Positions 46,581 to 55,775 of a stretch of DNA of 64,000 nucleotides are shown piece by piece (position 1 is the stretch's first letter; every line of letters starts with the position of its first letter). The translations under genes and the position numbers were made by a program. The notes beneath the pieces are model-generated. The model saw nothing but the letters and a program-made list of their open reading frames with translations. It made no database searches and had not been told where the DNA came from. The DNA lies in NCBI RefSeq assembly GCF_001424705.1, contig NZ_LMRA01000012.1, positions 1 to 64,000 of the forward strand. The letters run 5' to 3'. Source of the stretch: Methylobacterium sp. Leaf465. Its GTDB lineage: Bacteria > Pseudomonadota > Alphaproteobacteria > Rhizobiales > Beijerinckiaceae.

Positions 46581-47864
46581 CTACCAGATCTCGAGGACGG
46601 CGAGGCGGTCGGTGGCCGCCACCGTGGGGACCTGCATCGGTGCCAGTCCCGTGACGCTGACGACGCCGTCGTCGCCGAAGCGGTGCAGGCGCAACCGCCG
46701 GGGCGGGCTCGAAAGATGGAGCGCCACGGGGCGCGGCGCGCTGTCCGGGCGCGGCGCCCGGGCGTTCCGGTCCCAGCCGTCGAGCCCGAGCCAGACCGGC
46801 ACCAGCAGGGCGCCGTCCGACCGCTGGAAACTCGTTGCCACCAGATCGGGCACATCGACCGGCAGCACGACCCCGATGCGGTCTCGGGACGCCGTCGCGT
46901 CCTCCGCGCGACCGCCGAACAGGCGGATCAGGCTCCGAACGGCGGCGAAGGACGCGCTCGGTGTGCCGTCATGGGCGATCAGTCCGAACCGGCTCTCCGG
47001 GTCGGCATCGCCCCCATCGAACGCGGAGATCAGCTCGTAGAGATAGGTCCGGCGTACGCCCTGCAGGTAGCTCCACAGGAGGAGGCGCGGCAGGTAGCGG
47101 GCGCGGAGAGCTTCCGAGACCGGCAGGTGGGCGCTCCGGGTGGCCAGCGCCGTGTGATAGCCGGTCTCCGTGACGATGACCGGCGCGGTGCCGAAGACCG
47201 GCCGAACGGCCGCGAGGAAACCGCCGAGACTGCCCGCCCCTCGGGTTTCTGGATGCTCCAGCCCCGGATAGGCGTGGACGTTGGCGAGATCGACCGAGGC
47301 GGACAGGTTCTCCGCGGCGGCGATGTTGGCCTGGATGTAGCTCGGCCCGGCCACCCGGACGGTTCGGTGCCGCGGGGCGTCCCGCACCGCGCGGAACAGC
47401 GCCGCCTGATGCTCCGCGGACAGGCGGGCAAGGCCCGGACGCGCGGCCACCGGCGGCTCGTTGCCGCCCTCCACGACGACGAGCCCGTCCTCGGCCCAGT
47501 CGGCGATCTCGGCGAAGCGCTCCGGCGGCACGCGCGGACCGGGGGTCAGGCCGTCGTAGAAGACCAGGCTGAAGCGGTAGCCCCGGCGGGCGAGCCCCGC
47601 GATCCGCTCGAACTGCCCGGCCGGCTCCGTGCCGACGAGGACGATGTCGTCGCGCAGGTGGCGCACGCCGAGGTCGTCGAGGGCGGCGGCACAGTCGGAA
47701 AAGCGCGCGACGTAGGGCGAGCCGCCATGGCCGAGATGCACGTTGATGCCGATGGCGTCGATCAGGTCCTCGCAGCGGTGCGCCGGCGCGGGTGCGGCCT
47801 CGATCCGCGATGCGAAGGCCCCCGCCCCCAGGGCCAGGGTCGCCCGGCGGGTGAGCCCGCTCAC
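46581..47864 (-). CDS. Exported clan GH-A-type glycoside hydrolase
   Basis: The 427-residue protein has a twin-Arg-like signal (SGLTRRATLALGAGAFASR) and a TIM-barrel domain beginning IDAIGINVHLGHGGSPY. The acid/base Glu lies in VVEGGNEPPV (Glu136) and the nucleophile Glu in VIVTETGYHT (Glu233), about 97 residues apart as in clan GH-A. A small beta domain ends the protein. The family within the clan (GH5, GH39 or other) is not clear. It is the last gene of the operon, overlapping the hydrolase gene by four bases with a GTG start (47864). It would act in the periplasm or outside, on a sugar polymer or glycoconjugate. Confidence 0.8.
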   Translation of the reverse strand: MSGLTRRATLALGAGAFASRIEAAPAPAHRCEDLIDAIGINVHLGHGGSPYVARFSDCAAALDDLGVRHLRDDIVLVGTEPAGQFERIAGLARRGYRFSLVFYDGLTPGPRVPPERFAEIADWAEDGLVVVEGGNEPPVAARPGLARLSAEHQAALFRAVRDAPRHRTVRVAGPSYIQANIAAAENLSASVDLANVHAYPGLEHPETRGAGSLGGFLAAVRPVFGTAPVIVTETGYHTALATRSAHLPVSEALRARYLPRLLLWSYLQGVRRTYLYELISAFDGGDADPESRFGLIAHDGTPSASFAAVRSLIRLFGGRAEDATASRDRIGVVLPVDVPDLVATSFQRSDGALLVPVWLGLDGWDRNARAPRPDSAPRPVALHLSSPPRRLRLHRFGDDGVVSVTGLAPMQVPTVAATDRLAVLEIW

Positions 47865-49657
47865 GCCAGGCTCGCCAGAACGGTGGCCCGGGAATCGGTC
47901 TCGACGGGTTTGTGCGCTTCCGTGCGGGTCGCCCGGGCCTCCTGAACCGCCGTCAGGAGGTCGCGCAGGTGATGCCCGAGCACGGCCTGCGCCGTGGCCG
48001 AGCTGAAGTTGTGGTCGACCTCGGGCACGATCGCCACCGGCGCGCCGAGGCGCCGGTCGGCCCGACCGGGCGAGCGGCCGAGATAGCGGTGGAGGGCGGC
48101 GAGCCCGGGGTCGCCGGCGCTGTAGACCAGGCGGATCTCGGCGCCCCGTCGCCGCAGCCGCGCCACCCGTCGGGCGACGGAGCCGCCGGGGGAGATCGGG
48201 TTCACGAGGCGCCGCAGCCGCCGGACGGCCGCATCGAGGCCGCGCCTGGCCAGGGTCGCGCCGATCGCCCGTACGTGGATCTCGCCGCGCAGGAGCCGCC
48301 GCCAGGTCGCGCCCCGCTTGAGCAGCGCCGCATAGGTGCCGGTGCTGCCGAACGTCTGGCGGATCACGGCGTCGACGTCCTGATCCGGGTCCCAGTCGAA
48401 GCAGTAGGGGTTGATCAGGAGCGCCCCATCGACCCGGGCGTCGCGGCAGAGGGCCTGGAACGCCGCATGGGCGCCGCTGCAATTGCCCATGAGGACGATG
48501 GGGCCTCGGACCTCGGCGAGGTGATCGAGGGCACGGCCCACATCCGCGAACCCGTCGGGGGCGTAGGGCGGCCTGCGACCGTCCGACCGGCCGCCGCTGT
48601 CGCCGATGCCCGCGAGGTCGAAGCGGAAGGACGGAATGCCGTCCACCGCGAGCCTGCGGGCGAGCGTGGTGGTCTGCCGGCCCCACCCCGAATGCACGGT
48701 CATGCCGGTGGAGACGAACACCACCGTCGGCGCGCCCGGATCCTGCCGCCGGGGCATACAGCTGATGCCGAACAGGTCCGGCTGGAACCGGGCGGGCGCC
48801 TCGGACCAGCCGGGGCCGACGAGGTGCGCCGGGCTGAGATCCAGGGGAATGGCCGGACCGGCGATTGTGACGCCGTCCGTTGCGAAGGCGGTGATCCGAT
48901 TGAAATCCGCCTCCGGGACCTCGGCGAAGATCGGGTCGCCGACGAGAAGCGGAAGGCCCGGCAGCGGCCCCGTCTCGACGGCGCTGCCGAGCGCCGTCAG
49001 CCGTCCCGCCAGCGTCCGGGTCTCCGGTGCGAGAAGCAGGGTTCGCGGGGCCGGCGCGCGGGTGATCGCGCCGGCGTCGAGGGCGCCGACATCGGTCAGG
49101 AAGGCTGCAACCATGCGAAAGCCCCCGACCGACAGGCCGTCCGGATCCGCCTTCGGGACCGCGCCCTCCGCGACGCCGCCCACCGTCCGGGCGCGAAGCC
49201 GCATCTCGCGGAGATAGGTGCGTCCAGTCGCAGCCGGTGCGAGCAGGACCAGGCGGTCGACGCTCTCCTCCTGGGCCGCCAGCAGGGCCAGGTTGGCACC
49301 GAGGCGCAGGCCGACGAGGACGATCTCCGTGACGCCGGTCGTCTCGCGCAGGAAGCGCATCGCCCGGCGGATCGCCGCGACGTTGGCCGAAACCCGCACT
49401 TCGCCGGGATCGCCGGAGTTGCCCTCCCCCGGATAGTCGAACCGCAGGGTCGGGCAACCGGCCGCGGCGAGTCGATCCGCCAGGGCGCGCCAGGGGCGAT
49501 GGGCGGCCATCTGCTCGAACCCACAGGCGCCGCACAGGAGCACGCCGCGCCGGCCCGCGGCCGGGTGGACCCATCCGAACAGGTCGTCGAAGGTCACGGG
49601 CATGGCGGCGTCGGGCGCCGCGTGCGTCTCGTGCTCGGGGCGGACCTCACGCGTCAT
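47861..49657 (-). CDS. Two-domain alpha/beta hydrolase
   Basis: The 598-residue cytoplasmic protein contains two alpha/beta-hydrolase folds in tandem. The first (about 30-240) has FDYPGEGNSGDP but its nucleophile elbow reads LVGLRLGANLA (116-120), with Arg in place of Ser. The second (about 310-560) has FRFDLAGIGDSGGRSD and an intact elbow MGNCSGAHAAF (Ser near 394), with a late Asp in VYSAGDPG and a His in PEVDHNFSS. The layout recalls exosortase A system-associated hydrolases. It could transfer or hydrolyse an acyl or aminoacyl ester from the carrier protein of this operon. It overlaps the GH2 gene by 11 bases. Confidence 0.85.
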   Translation of the reverse strand: MTREVRPEHETHAAPDAAMPVTFDDLFGWVHPAAGRRGVLLCGACGFEQMAAHRPWRALADRLAAAGCPTLRFDYPGEGNSGDPGEVRVSANVAAIRRAMRFLRETTGVTEIVLVGLRLGANLALLAAQEESVDRLVLLAPAATGRTYLREMRLRARTVGGVAEGAVPKADPDGLSVGGFRMVAAFLTDVGALDAGAITRAPAPRTLLLAPETRTLAGRLTALGSAVETGPLPGLPLLVGDPIFAEVPEADFNRITAFATDGVTIAGPAIPLDLSPAHLVGPGWSEAPARFQPDLFGISCMPRRQDPGAPTVVFVSTGMTVHSGWGRQTTTLARRLAVDGIPSFRFDLAGIGDSGGRSDGRRPPYAPDGFADVGRALDHLAEVRGPIVLMGNCSGAHAAFQALCRDARVDGALLINPYCFDWDPDQDVDAVIRQTFGSTGTYAALLKRGATWRRLLRGEIHVRAIGATLARRGLDAAVRRLRRLVNPISPGGSVARRVARLRRRGAEIRLVYSAGDPGLAALHRYLGRSPGRADRRLGAPVAIVPEVDHNFSSATAQAVLGHHLRDLLTAVQEARATRTEAHKPVETDSRATVLASLA

Positions 49658-52082
49658 GACCGAACCTCACGCTTTCGCTGCTGTTGAGGGCCGCGACCGC
49701 GCCCTGCGGGAGCCGATGGCACCCGGGGAAGCGAACCAGCCGCTCTGTCCCCGGTGCCAGGTGGAAGCCGCTGTCGCAGGGCCGCGCCGCGGAGCTCCGC
49801 ACGCTCACCCCGAGGGCGAGATGACTGGTTCCGATGCGCAGGGTCGGTACGGATGCACCGGCCACGGGTTCGACCCGCAGGCCGATCGCCTCGGGAGTGA
49901 CTGGCCGGGGTCCCGGAAAGTGGAAGCTTTCGGCGACGACCGCGCCGTCCGCATCGGTGAGACGGGCATGCGCGAGGTCGTGGATGCGGGGGCCGAAGCG
50001 GTAGCTGTCGGTGGCATCGAAGAAGCGGCCGAGCATCTCGGCGGAGGAGAGGGTCAGCGAGGCGCGCGGGTCGACCGTGATCCCGCGTTCGGCCCGGGCC
50101 GCGACTTTGCCGGTGCGATCCGCGAAGATCAACCCCAAGCGCAGGTCGACCGGCCGGGCGGTCTCGTTGTGGACATGGAGGTGGAGACCGCTCAGGCCCT
50201 CGTCCGACAGGGTGACCTGCACCGGGCGGAAGGCGCGCTTCAAGGCGTACCAGCCGGATTTCGGGGTTTGGGTCCAGTCGATCACGCCCCAGCCGGTGCC
50301 CGGCCCGAGGTCACGCAGGAACCAGACGAGGCCGCCGGCAGTCGGCGAGCGCGCCCGGCGCCACTCGGCGAAGGTCGCCTCCATCACCTCGGCCACGGCG
50401 GCGCGGCCGAGTTCGAGGTAGCGCTCGGGATCGGCGGCGCGCAGGGCGGCGGGATCGACCCCGTAGAGCAGGGCGACATAGTGGTCGCGCACCTGCTCGA
50501 AATCCCAGTCGGCGCCCCGGTCGCGGGGGATGCCGCGAGCCCAGAGCGGATCGGCGGGCCCCATCTGCCCGAGCGTCGCCGGTTCAGGCGGGTTGGCGAA
50601 AGCGAGGCATTCGCTGGCGAATCCCACCTCGGCCCGGCGCGCATCCTCCTGAGGGCGGCGATAGGCACCGACGCCGTAATAGTGGGTACAGCCCGCGCTC
50701 GGCGAGAACGGCAGGTCGCCGCCCGAGGGCGAGTTCGGTACCACCACGAGGTCGGGACGGGTGCCGGTGACGAGTCCCGGCAGCGTCTCGGTGCAGAAGG
50801 CGTCGGCCCAAACCGTCCGCGGCGCCCCGAGCATGGCCGCCTGCTGCCAGACTTCGCTGCCGCCGCAGATCACGGCGAGGCAGGGTGCGAGCTGAGTCCG
50901 CTCGAGGATCCCCGACACTTCCCGGTCGAGGCTGGCGGCAAAGCCGGCGGCGTCGTGCGGATAATCGAAATTCGCCAGCATCAGGTCCTGCCAGACGAGG
51001 ATGCCGGCGGCGTCGCAAAGGTCGTAGAACTCGGGCGAGGGATAGAGGGTGGCGCCGGAGACGCGCAGCATGTTCATGCCGGCCTCGCGCGCAAGGTCGA
51101 CGAGGATGGCGCCATCCTCGGTGCCGAGGCCGACGAGGTCCGGGGGGGTCCAGTTGGCACCCCGACAGAACACCGGCACGCCGTTGACGGCGAGCGCCAG
51201 GCCCTCCGCGAAGGGTCGTGCCAGCGACAGGCTGCGAAAGCCCGTCCGGCCGAGATCGACCGTGGTGCCGTCGATTTCCACGCGCACGGGATGGAGGTGG
51301 GGCGTGCCGTGGGTATGGGGCCACCAGGGCGCCACGCCGGGCAGCGCCAGGGTTCCGGTGAACAGATCGGTCTCGGATTCCGTCAGGGTGACCGCGCGCC
51401 CGGCGCAATGCAGTGTGACCGATGCGGGATGGCCGTTGATCCGCAGGCGCGCGGCCAGCCGGCCCACGTCGCCGTCATAGGTGGCCCGCAGGTCGGCTTC
51501 CACCAAGCCGCGGCGCAAGGGCTCCACCGTGATCGGGCGGTAGGGACCCACGAGGTCGATGTCCGGGCACCAGCCCGGCATGAAGCCGAGGAGGCTCGTT
51601 CGGACGTGGCGCAGGGAGCCCGGCGTGATCATGCGGGGGCGCCAGCGCCCGCGTTTGCCCGGGCGGTCGAGCTCCGCCTTGAGCGACCGGAAGCAGAGGC
51701 GGAGCTCGGCCCCCGGCCGGAGATCGGCCTCGACGGCGTAGGCCTCGAACATCGAGCGGGAGACCAGCACGGGCATGCCGTCGAGCCACACCTCGGCGAG
51801 GGTCGCCAAGCCCTCGAAGCGCAGGCGCACGGGACCGCTTTGGGTCAGCCGGGTCCGGTACCAGACGTCCTGGTCATGGATCGGCGTCGGTGCCGACTCC
51901 GACCAGGCTCCGGCGTCCCGCAGGGCCGCGGCGACGGTGCCGGGCACCGGGGCGGGGATCCAGTCCGCCGCCTCCGACAGGTCGCCCGGGCCGGCCCAGG
52001 CGCCGGGCGGCGTCAGGGCGAGCCGCCAGGGGCCGTCCACGGCCTGCGGTCCCACACCGTCGATGGACCGGATCTTGGCCAC
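49647..52082 (-). CDS. Glycoside hydrolase family 2, beta-mannosidase type
   Basis: The 811-residue cytoplasmic protein (no signal) follows the beta-mannosidase layout: a sugar-binding domain (about 20-180), two Ig-like domains and the TIM barrel. VFCRGANWTPPD (305-314), GMNMLRVSGATLYPSPEFYD, LVWQDLMLANFDYP and the acid/base Glu410 in VICGGSE are visible, as is a likely nucleophile Glu491 in FASECLAF. The acid/base motif reads CGGSE instead of the usual CGNNE, and the nucleophile motif SEC instead of SEF/YG, so specificity may differ. It starts at a GTG (52082), nine bases behind the DUF1839 gene. Confidence 0.87.
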   Translation of the reverse strand: MAKIRSIDGVGPQAVDGPWRLALTPPGAWAGPGDLSEAADWIPAPVPGTVAAALRDAGAWSESAPTPIHDQDVWYRTRLTQSGPVRLRFEGLATLAEVWLDGMPVLVSRSMFEAYAVEADLRPGAELRLCFRSLKAELDRPGKRGRWRPRMITPGSLRHVRTSLLGFMPGWCPDIDLVGPYRPITVEPLRRGLVEADLRATYDGDVGRLAARLRINGHPASVTLHCAGRAVTLTESETDLFTGTLALPGVAPWWPHTHGTPHLHPVRVEIDGTTVDLGRTGFRSLSLARPFAEGLALAVNGVPVFCRGANWTPPDLVGLGTEDGAILVDLAREAGMNMLRVSGATLYPSPEFYDLCDAAGILVWQDLMLANFDYPHDAAGFAASLDREVSGILERTQLAPCLAVICGGSEVWQQAAMLGAPRTVWADAFCTETLPGLVTGTRPDLVVVPNSPSGGDLPFSPSAGCTHYYGVGAYRRPQEDARRAEVGFASECLAFANPPEPATLGQMGPADPLWARGIPRDRGADWDFEQVRDHYVALLYGVDPAALRAADPERYLELGRAAVAEVMEATFAEWRRARSPTAGGLVWFLRDLGPGTGWGVIDWTQTPKSGWYALKRAFRPVQVTLSDEGLSGLHLHVHNETARPVDLRLGLIFADRTGKVAARAERGITVDPRASLTLSSAEMLGRFFDATDSYRFGPRIHDLAHARLTDADGAVVAESFHFPGPRPVTPEAIGLRVEPVAGASVPTLRIGTSHLALGVSVRSSAARPCDSGFHLAPGTERLVRFPGCHRLPQGAVAALNSSESVRFGHDA

Positions 52083-52091
52083 GCTCCGCCC

Positions 52092-53066
52092 CTACCGATC
52101 GAGCGCGCGGTCGAGGGCTGCGAACACGTCCGCGTAGGTGGCCGCGAGCCGGTCGAGACGCGGCGCGAGACCGTCGGCACTGCGGCGGTGGAAGGCCCGT
52201 GCAAGCTGGAACTGGAAGGCCTTGGCCTCGACGGCGAGGCGCGCGGCCGCGTCCGAGGCTGGAGCGAAAGGCCCCGCAGCTGCCGCTTCGAGCCAGGTGA
52301 GATGGCTCGCGAGCATCTCGAAATTCGCTCCGAGCTGGCGCGTGGTGTTGAAGGCGTAGGCGTGAAAGACCCCGAGGGGGCGCTGGACCAGGGCAGGCGC
52401 CGTCCGCGCGAGGGCGTCGCGGAACGCCAGGACCGGATTGTGCGCCGGCGCCCGCGTACGGTGGCGCCGTAGCAGGTCGAGGGCGGCGCCCGGCAGGTCG
52501 GCCGGGCTCATGGGGGACGCGACCGCCTTCACGAACTCCGCGTAGGGCGGCAGCACGGCAGGTCCGAAGATGCCGTGGTAATTGTCGCCGGAGAGCCGGA
52601 AGCGACCGGCATTGTGAAGGTAGTCGAGCTCCCGGGTTTCGGGGTCGAGGGCCAGGATACCGATCGTGGTCTTGCCGTGATCCCGGCCGTAGGTGGTGCC
52701 GGAAGTATCGGGCAGGTGGATCGCGTCCACCTCCACCAGCACCGGGCGGCCCTGTTGGACCTGGATCAGGGCCTGCGCTTCGAGGGTGTCGTAGACCGCG
52801 AGCTCCAGCACCTCGATCCCGTATAGCCGCTCGAGATCGGCCGCCGGCGGCTTGAAGAACGTGAACTGGTCGCCCTCGAAATCCTGCCGCAGGGTGAAGC
52901 CCAGCATCGCCTCCGGCACGAGGCCGCGCCCGTGCAGGAGTTCGATCCAGAGATCGACGTAGCAGTTCGTTTCCGGCCAGTTGCGGTCGGCCGCATGGAG
53001 CAGGTGCGGCACGTAGGGCGTCTCGGGGGCGAGCCCCTGCGCCGACCGGAGGCGTGCGGCGGTCAC
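52092..53066 (-). CDS. DUF1839 family protein
   Basis: The product of about 324 residues has the DUF1839 pattern: NWPETNCYVDLWIELLHGRG, DFEGDQFTFFKPPAADLERL, VLVEVDAIHLPDTSGTTYGR (then DHGKT) and a helical C-terminus (FNTTRQLGANFEMLASHL). The central part resembles the BtrH/papain-like N-terminal fold seen in carrier-protein-dependent aminoacyl transfer, which is inference. I recall DUF1839 genes lying beside amino acid:carrier protein ligase genes in Bradyrhizobium. The GTG at 53066, five bases behind the ligase stop, is preferred; an ATG at 53099 would overlap it. Confidence 0.85.
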   Translation of the reverse strand: MTAARLRSAQGLAPETPYVPHLLHAADRNWPETNCYVDLWIELLHGRGLVPEAMLGFTLRQDFEGDQFTFFKPPAADLERLYGIEVLELAVYDTLEAQALIQVQQGRPVLVEVDAIHLPDTSGTTYGRDHGKTTIGILALDPETRELDYLHNAGRFRLSGDNYHGIFGPAVLPPYAEFVKAVASPMSPADLPGAALDLLRRHRTRAPAHNPVLAFRDALARTAPALVQRPLGVFHAYAFNTTRQLGANFEMLASHLTWLEAAAAGPFAPASDAAARLAVEAKAFQFQLARAFHRRSADGLAPRLDRLAATYADVFAALDRALDR

Positions 53067-53070
53067 CGGA

Positions 53071-54039
53071 TCAGCCCCACAGAGTGGTGCGCACGGCATC
53101 CGGCCAGGCTGCGAGGTCCAGGCCGTGATGGCGCAGGAGCGCCAGGGTGATCCGTTCCAGGCCGAAGCCGACGCAGGCAGTGTGCGCGACGCTGCCGTCG
53201 GCTTGGCGCAGGTTCCAGGTCGTTCCGAAATGGTCCTGGTGGTAGTTGAAGCTGAGGCAGGCGGTCGGCTTCTCGACGCTGTTCACCGGCACGTTCAGCT
53301 CGAACTTCAGGTTCTGCTGGCGCTGGTTGTTGGCGAGCATCCGCCCGGCCCGGCCGAAGAACGGGTCGTTGGCGACGTCGATCGCCAGCGGCAGCAGGAG
53401 GCTGCGGATCATCTCGGTGCCGCGGGCGAGCCAGGATTCACGGAAGGCCAGCACCTGCTCGGGGCTGCCCATGCGCACGTATTCGCGCATCCGGAAGAGC
53501 TGCATCCGGGTCGGTTCCAGGCTGGGTTCGCGCCGGAAACAGTACGATTGCAGGTCGAACAGGCCGCCCTCTTCGGGCAGGCGGCCGCGCGCTGCGGCGG
53601 CCGGGTAGAGAGGGTAGCAGGCCGCGGGGGTGAGCACGATGTCCGTCGCCTGCTGGTGACCGGTCCAGTCGCTCCGGGCTTCGACGCAGGCGAGAAGCTC
53701 GGCATGCTCCGCCTCGTTGCCGCAGAAGCTGTGAATGGTGCCGGCGAGGTTCGGAAAACCCTTGAGGTAGCCGCTGCGCTCGAAGGCTGGCCGGCTCATG
53801 CCGGGGGGAAAGCGCATCACCTCCGCCCCGTCCGCCGCGCCGAGGCGGCTGATCAGGCGCTCGAGGGCATCGACGACGCTTTCGAAGGCGCCGCTGCGGC
53901 CGTAGAGGCCGTCGACGCCGGTGCGTACCAGGAGGCCCTGGTCGAACAGGCGGTCGAGGAAGCTCGGGACGCCATCCGGGGCCTCGTCGAAGATTTCGGC
54001 GGCGCGGGAATCTGCCCGGGGAGAGAAGGTCGAGTCCAT
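53071..54039 (-). CDS. Amino acid--[acyl-carrier-protein] ligase (SerRS-like)
   Basis: The 322-residue class II aaRS-like enzyme lacks the tRNA-binding arm of seryl-tRNA synthetase. Bradyrhizobium homologues adenylate Gly or Ala and load it on the phosphopantetheine of a small carrier protein. As I recall, the zinc ligands there are Cys131, Glu176 and Cys279; here Cys141 ([10 protein letters not shown]), Glu186 (RMREYV) and Cys289 ([11 protein letters not shown]) keep exactly the same spacing. Motif 2 is [11 protein letters not shown] and motif 3 is [11 protein letters not shown]. The gene lies one base from the dehydrogenase stop (TGATG) and directly precedes DUF1839. The amino acid used is not predictable. 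Confidence 0.9.
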   Translation of the reverse strand: MDSTFSPRADSRAAEIFDEAPDGVPSFLDRLFDQGLLVRTGVDGLYGRSGAFESVVDALERLISRLGAADGAEVMRFPPGMSRPAFERSGYLKGFPNLAGTIHSFCGNEAEHAELLACVEARSDWTGHQQATDIVLTPAACYPLYPAAAARGRLPEEGGLFDLQSYCFRREPSLEPTRMQLFRMREYVRMGSPEQVLAFRESWLARGTEMIRSLLLPLAIDVANDPFFGRAGRMLANNQRQQNLKFELNVPVNSVEKPTACLSFNYHQDHFGTTWNLRQADGSVAHTACVGFGLERITLALLRHHGLDLAAWPDAVRTTLWG

Positions 54040-55202
54040 CACGCGCTCATGAGCTGGCCGCCGCCCTTCTGCACGAGCAGAAGCTTGGCGGTGTTGGCGA
54101 GGATGCGGTCGTTTCCGATCATCAGCGGCGCCGACAGGACGTCGCGCAGTGGCCGGCCGAGGCTGAAGGGCGTGCCGTTCTTGTAGCCGGCGAGGCCGAC
54201 GATCGAGAGGGCGCGCTGCACGATGTCGACGGCCATCTCGGAGGCGGTCGTCTTCAAGTTGTTCATTATGACGGAGAAGCCGATCGACCCGATGGTGTCG
54301 ACGTCTCCTTGCGCGTCCTCGTAGCGGCGGAGCGCCGACACGATGGCGGCCCGCATCGCCTGGAGGGCGTTGGAGACCTCGGCAAGGCGCAGGGCCGTCG
54401 GCGGCACCTGCCCCGGCTGGCGCCGGGCCTCGGCCTGCACGAAGGTGCGGGCGCGGTCGACAGCGGAATTGGCGATGCCGAACCAGACGCTGCTCCACAG
54501 GAGGTGCGAGGAGGCCAGCATCGACTGGGCCGCGATCTCCGCGAAGGGCTTGGGCAGGATCTGCTCGACGGGAATGTCCCGGGCCTCCAGGCGGAAGCCG
54601 TCGCTGCAGGTGCCGCGCATGCCGAGAGTGTCCCACACGCTCTTGCGCTCCAGGGAGACCTGGTCGGCGAACAGGGCCACCAGCACTTGGTCGGAGCCCG
54701 CGGCCTCCGGGTGGCGCCGGGCAGTGGCGAGGATCAGGTCGGCTTGCGTCCCGTAGGAGATCACGGAGGCGTCTTTGCCGAGGGCGAAGACGCCTCCGGT
54801 GGTCTCGACGGCGCAGAAGCTGGTGCGCAGGTCGCCGCCGATCCCGGCCTCCGTGGTCGAGGAGGCTACGAGGAGCTGCTCCTGGGCGATCCGCTCCATC
54901 AGGTGACAATGCCACGCGCTGTCCAGGCCGTGGGCCACGAGGCTCGCGACCTTGATGTGGTGCATCGCGAACACCATCGCGGCACTGCTGCACGCTTGCC
55001 CAAGCGTGCAGCACAGGTCCGCGATCTCTCTCAGCCCGGCCCCTTCGCCGCCGAGCTGGCTCGGGATCTGCAGGCCCAACAGGCGCTCCGCCTTGAGGGC
55101 CGTGACCGCTTCCAGGGGGAAGCGGCCGTCTCGGTCGACGGCGTCGGCATGGAGCGCCGCGATCGTCGCTGCCCGCTGCGCGCGCTGGGCCAGGGTGCTC
55201 AT
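54039..55202 (-). CDS. Acyl-CoA dehydrogenase-like protein
   Basis: The 387-residue FAD enzyme fold has an N-terminal helical domain ([20 protein letters not shown]), a beta domain ([33 protein letters not shown]) and a C-terminal four-helix domain ([20 protein letters not shown]). In this context it may oxidise an acyl or aminoacyl group on the carrier protein rather than a CoA ester. I do not see an unambiguous catalytic Glu at the usual place. It overlaps the carrier-protein gene by four bases. Confidence 0.87.
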   Translation of the reverse strand: MSTLAQRAQRAATIAALHADAVDRDGRFPLEAVTALKAERLLGLQIPSQLGGEGAGLREIADLCCTLGQACSSAAMVFAMHHIKVASLVAHGLDSAWHCHLMERIAQEQLLVASSTTEAGIGGDLRTSFCAVETTGGVFALGKDASVISYGTQADLILATARRHPEAAGSDQVLVALFADQVSLERKSVWDTLGMRGTCSDGFRLEARDIPVEQILPKPFAEIAAQSMLASSHLLWSSVWFGIANSAVDRARTFVQAEARRQPGQVPPTALRLAEVSNALQAMRAAIVSALRRYEDAQGDVDTIGSIGFSVIMNNLKTTASEMAVDIVQRALSIVGLAGYKNGTPFSLGRPLRDVLSAPLMIGNDRILANTAKLLLVQKGGGQLMSA

Positions 55203-55453
55203 GCGGCCTGCGGATGGAGGACGGTGGCCACGGTCTCGCGGATCGCAGCGATCGACGCGAAGGACTTGCGGGTCAGGAACTCGTCCGGGAACTCGATGCC
55301 GAACCGCTCCTCGAGGGCCAGCATCAGCTGGACCGAACCGAACGAGTCGAGGCCCCGATCGAACAGGCTGTCGTCGTCGCCGATCTGTTCGGCGACCGGC
55401 GCGAGCACCTCATTGGTCGCGAGGATCTCGCGGATGTCCTGAGAGGTGACCAA
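55199..55453 (-). CDS. Stand-alone acyl/aminoacyl carrier protein
   Basis: The 84-residue acidic, helical protein has the phosphopantetheine site in [15 protein letters not shown] (Ser37), then [25 protein letters not shown] followed by CCGTACC places the start at the TTG at 55453. It heads the seven-gene operon and is the natural acceptor of the ligase encoded two genes downstream. Confidence 0.9.
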   Translation of the reverse strand: MVTSQDIREILATNEVLAPVAEQIGDDDSLFDRGLDSFGSVQLMLALEERFGIEFPDEFLTRKSFASIAAIRETVATVLHPQAA

Positions 55454-55481
55454 GGTACGGCTCCTTTCTAAGCAATAGCAC

Positions 55482-55510
55482 ATGTATTGGCTGGCGATTT
55501 GAATTGTCAA
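55482..55510 (-). promoter_or_regulatory. Candidate sigma-70 promoter of the carrier-protein operon
   Basis: On the minus strand TTGACA (55510-55505) is followed, after 17 bases, by ATACAT (55487-55482); a spacing of 18 gives TACATG. The -35 is perfect and the -10 weak. Transcription would start about 20-25 bases ahead of the TTG start codon. Confidence 0.4.
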
Positions 55511-55745
55511 ACAATAAGGGCCACGATGGTAAATACCGGGCTCTGTTGTGTGCGATCGGGTTTGTCGACGGCCGACGCTCCGATGCTCACCCAGCGCGCC
55601 GGTCTTCTGATCGATCTTCGTGCCAATCCTAGAGGAAGGCAACTTTACAGGCGCTTCCCCCAAGATCCTCCGGCTCGGAAATTCACCGGCATTCGCAGCG
55701 TCAGCGACAACACCTGATAGCGTGGTAAACAAAGTCTCGCAATAA

Positions 55746-55775
55746 TTGACAAAAGGCGGAACGATTCAGGATAAT
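55746..55775 (+). promoter_or_regulatory. Candidate sigma-70 promoter of the acyltransferase gene
   Basis: TTGACA (55746-55751), an 18-base spacer and GATAAT (55770-55775) form a strong match to the sigma-70 consensus. It lies about 105 bases ahead of the start at 55883. Confidence 0.6.

Noticed and set aside
49602-52472. 956-codon open frame on the plus strand
   Set aside because: It mirrors the GH2 and neighbouring genes on the other strand, with no recognisable fold or ribosome-binding site.
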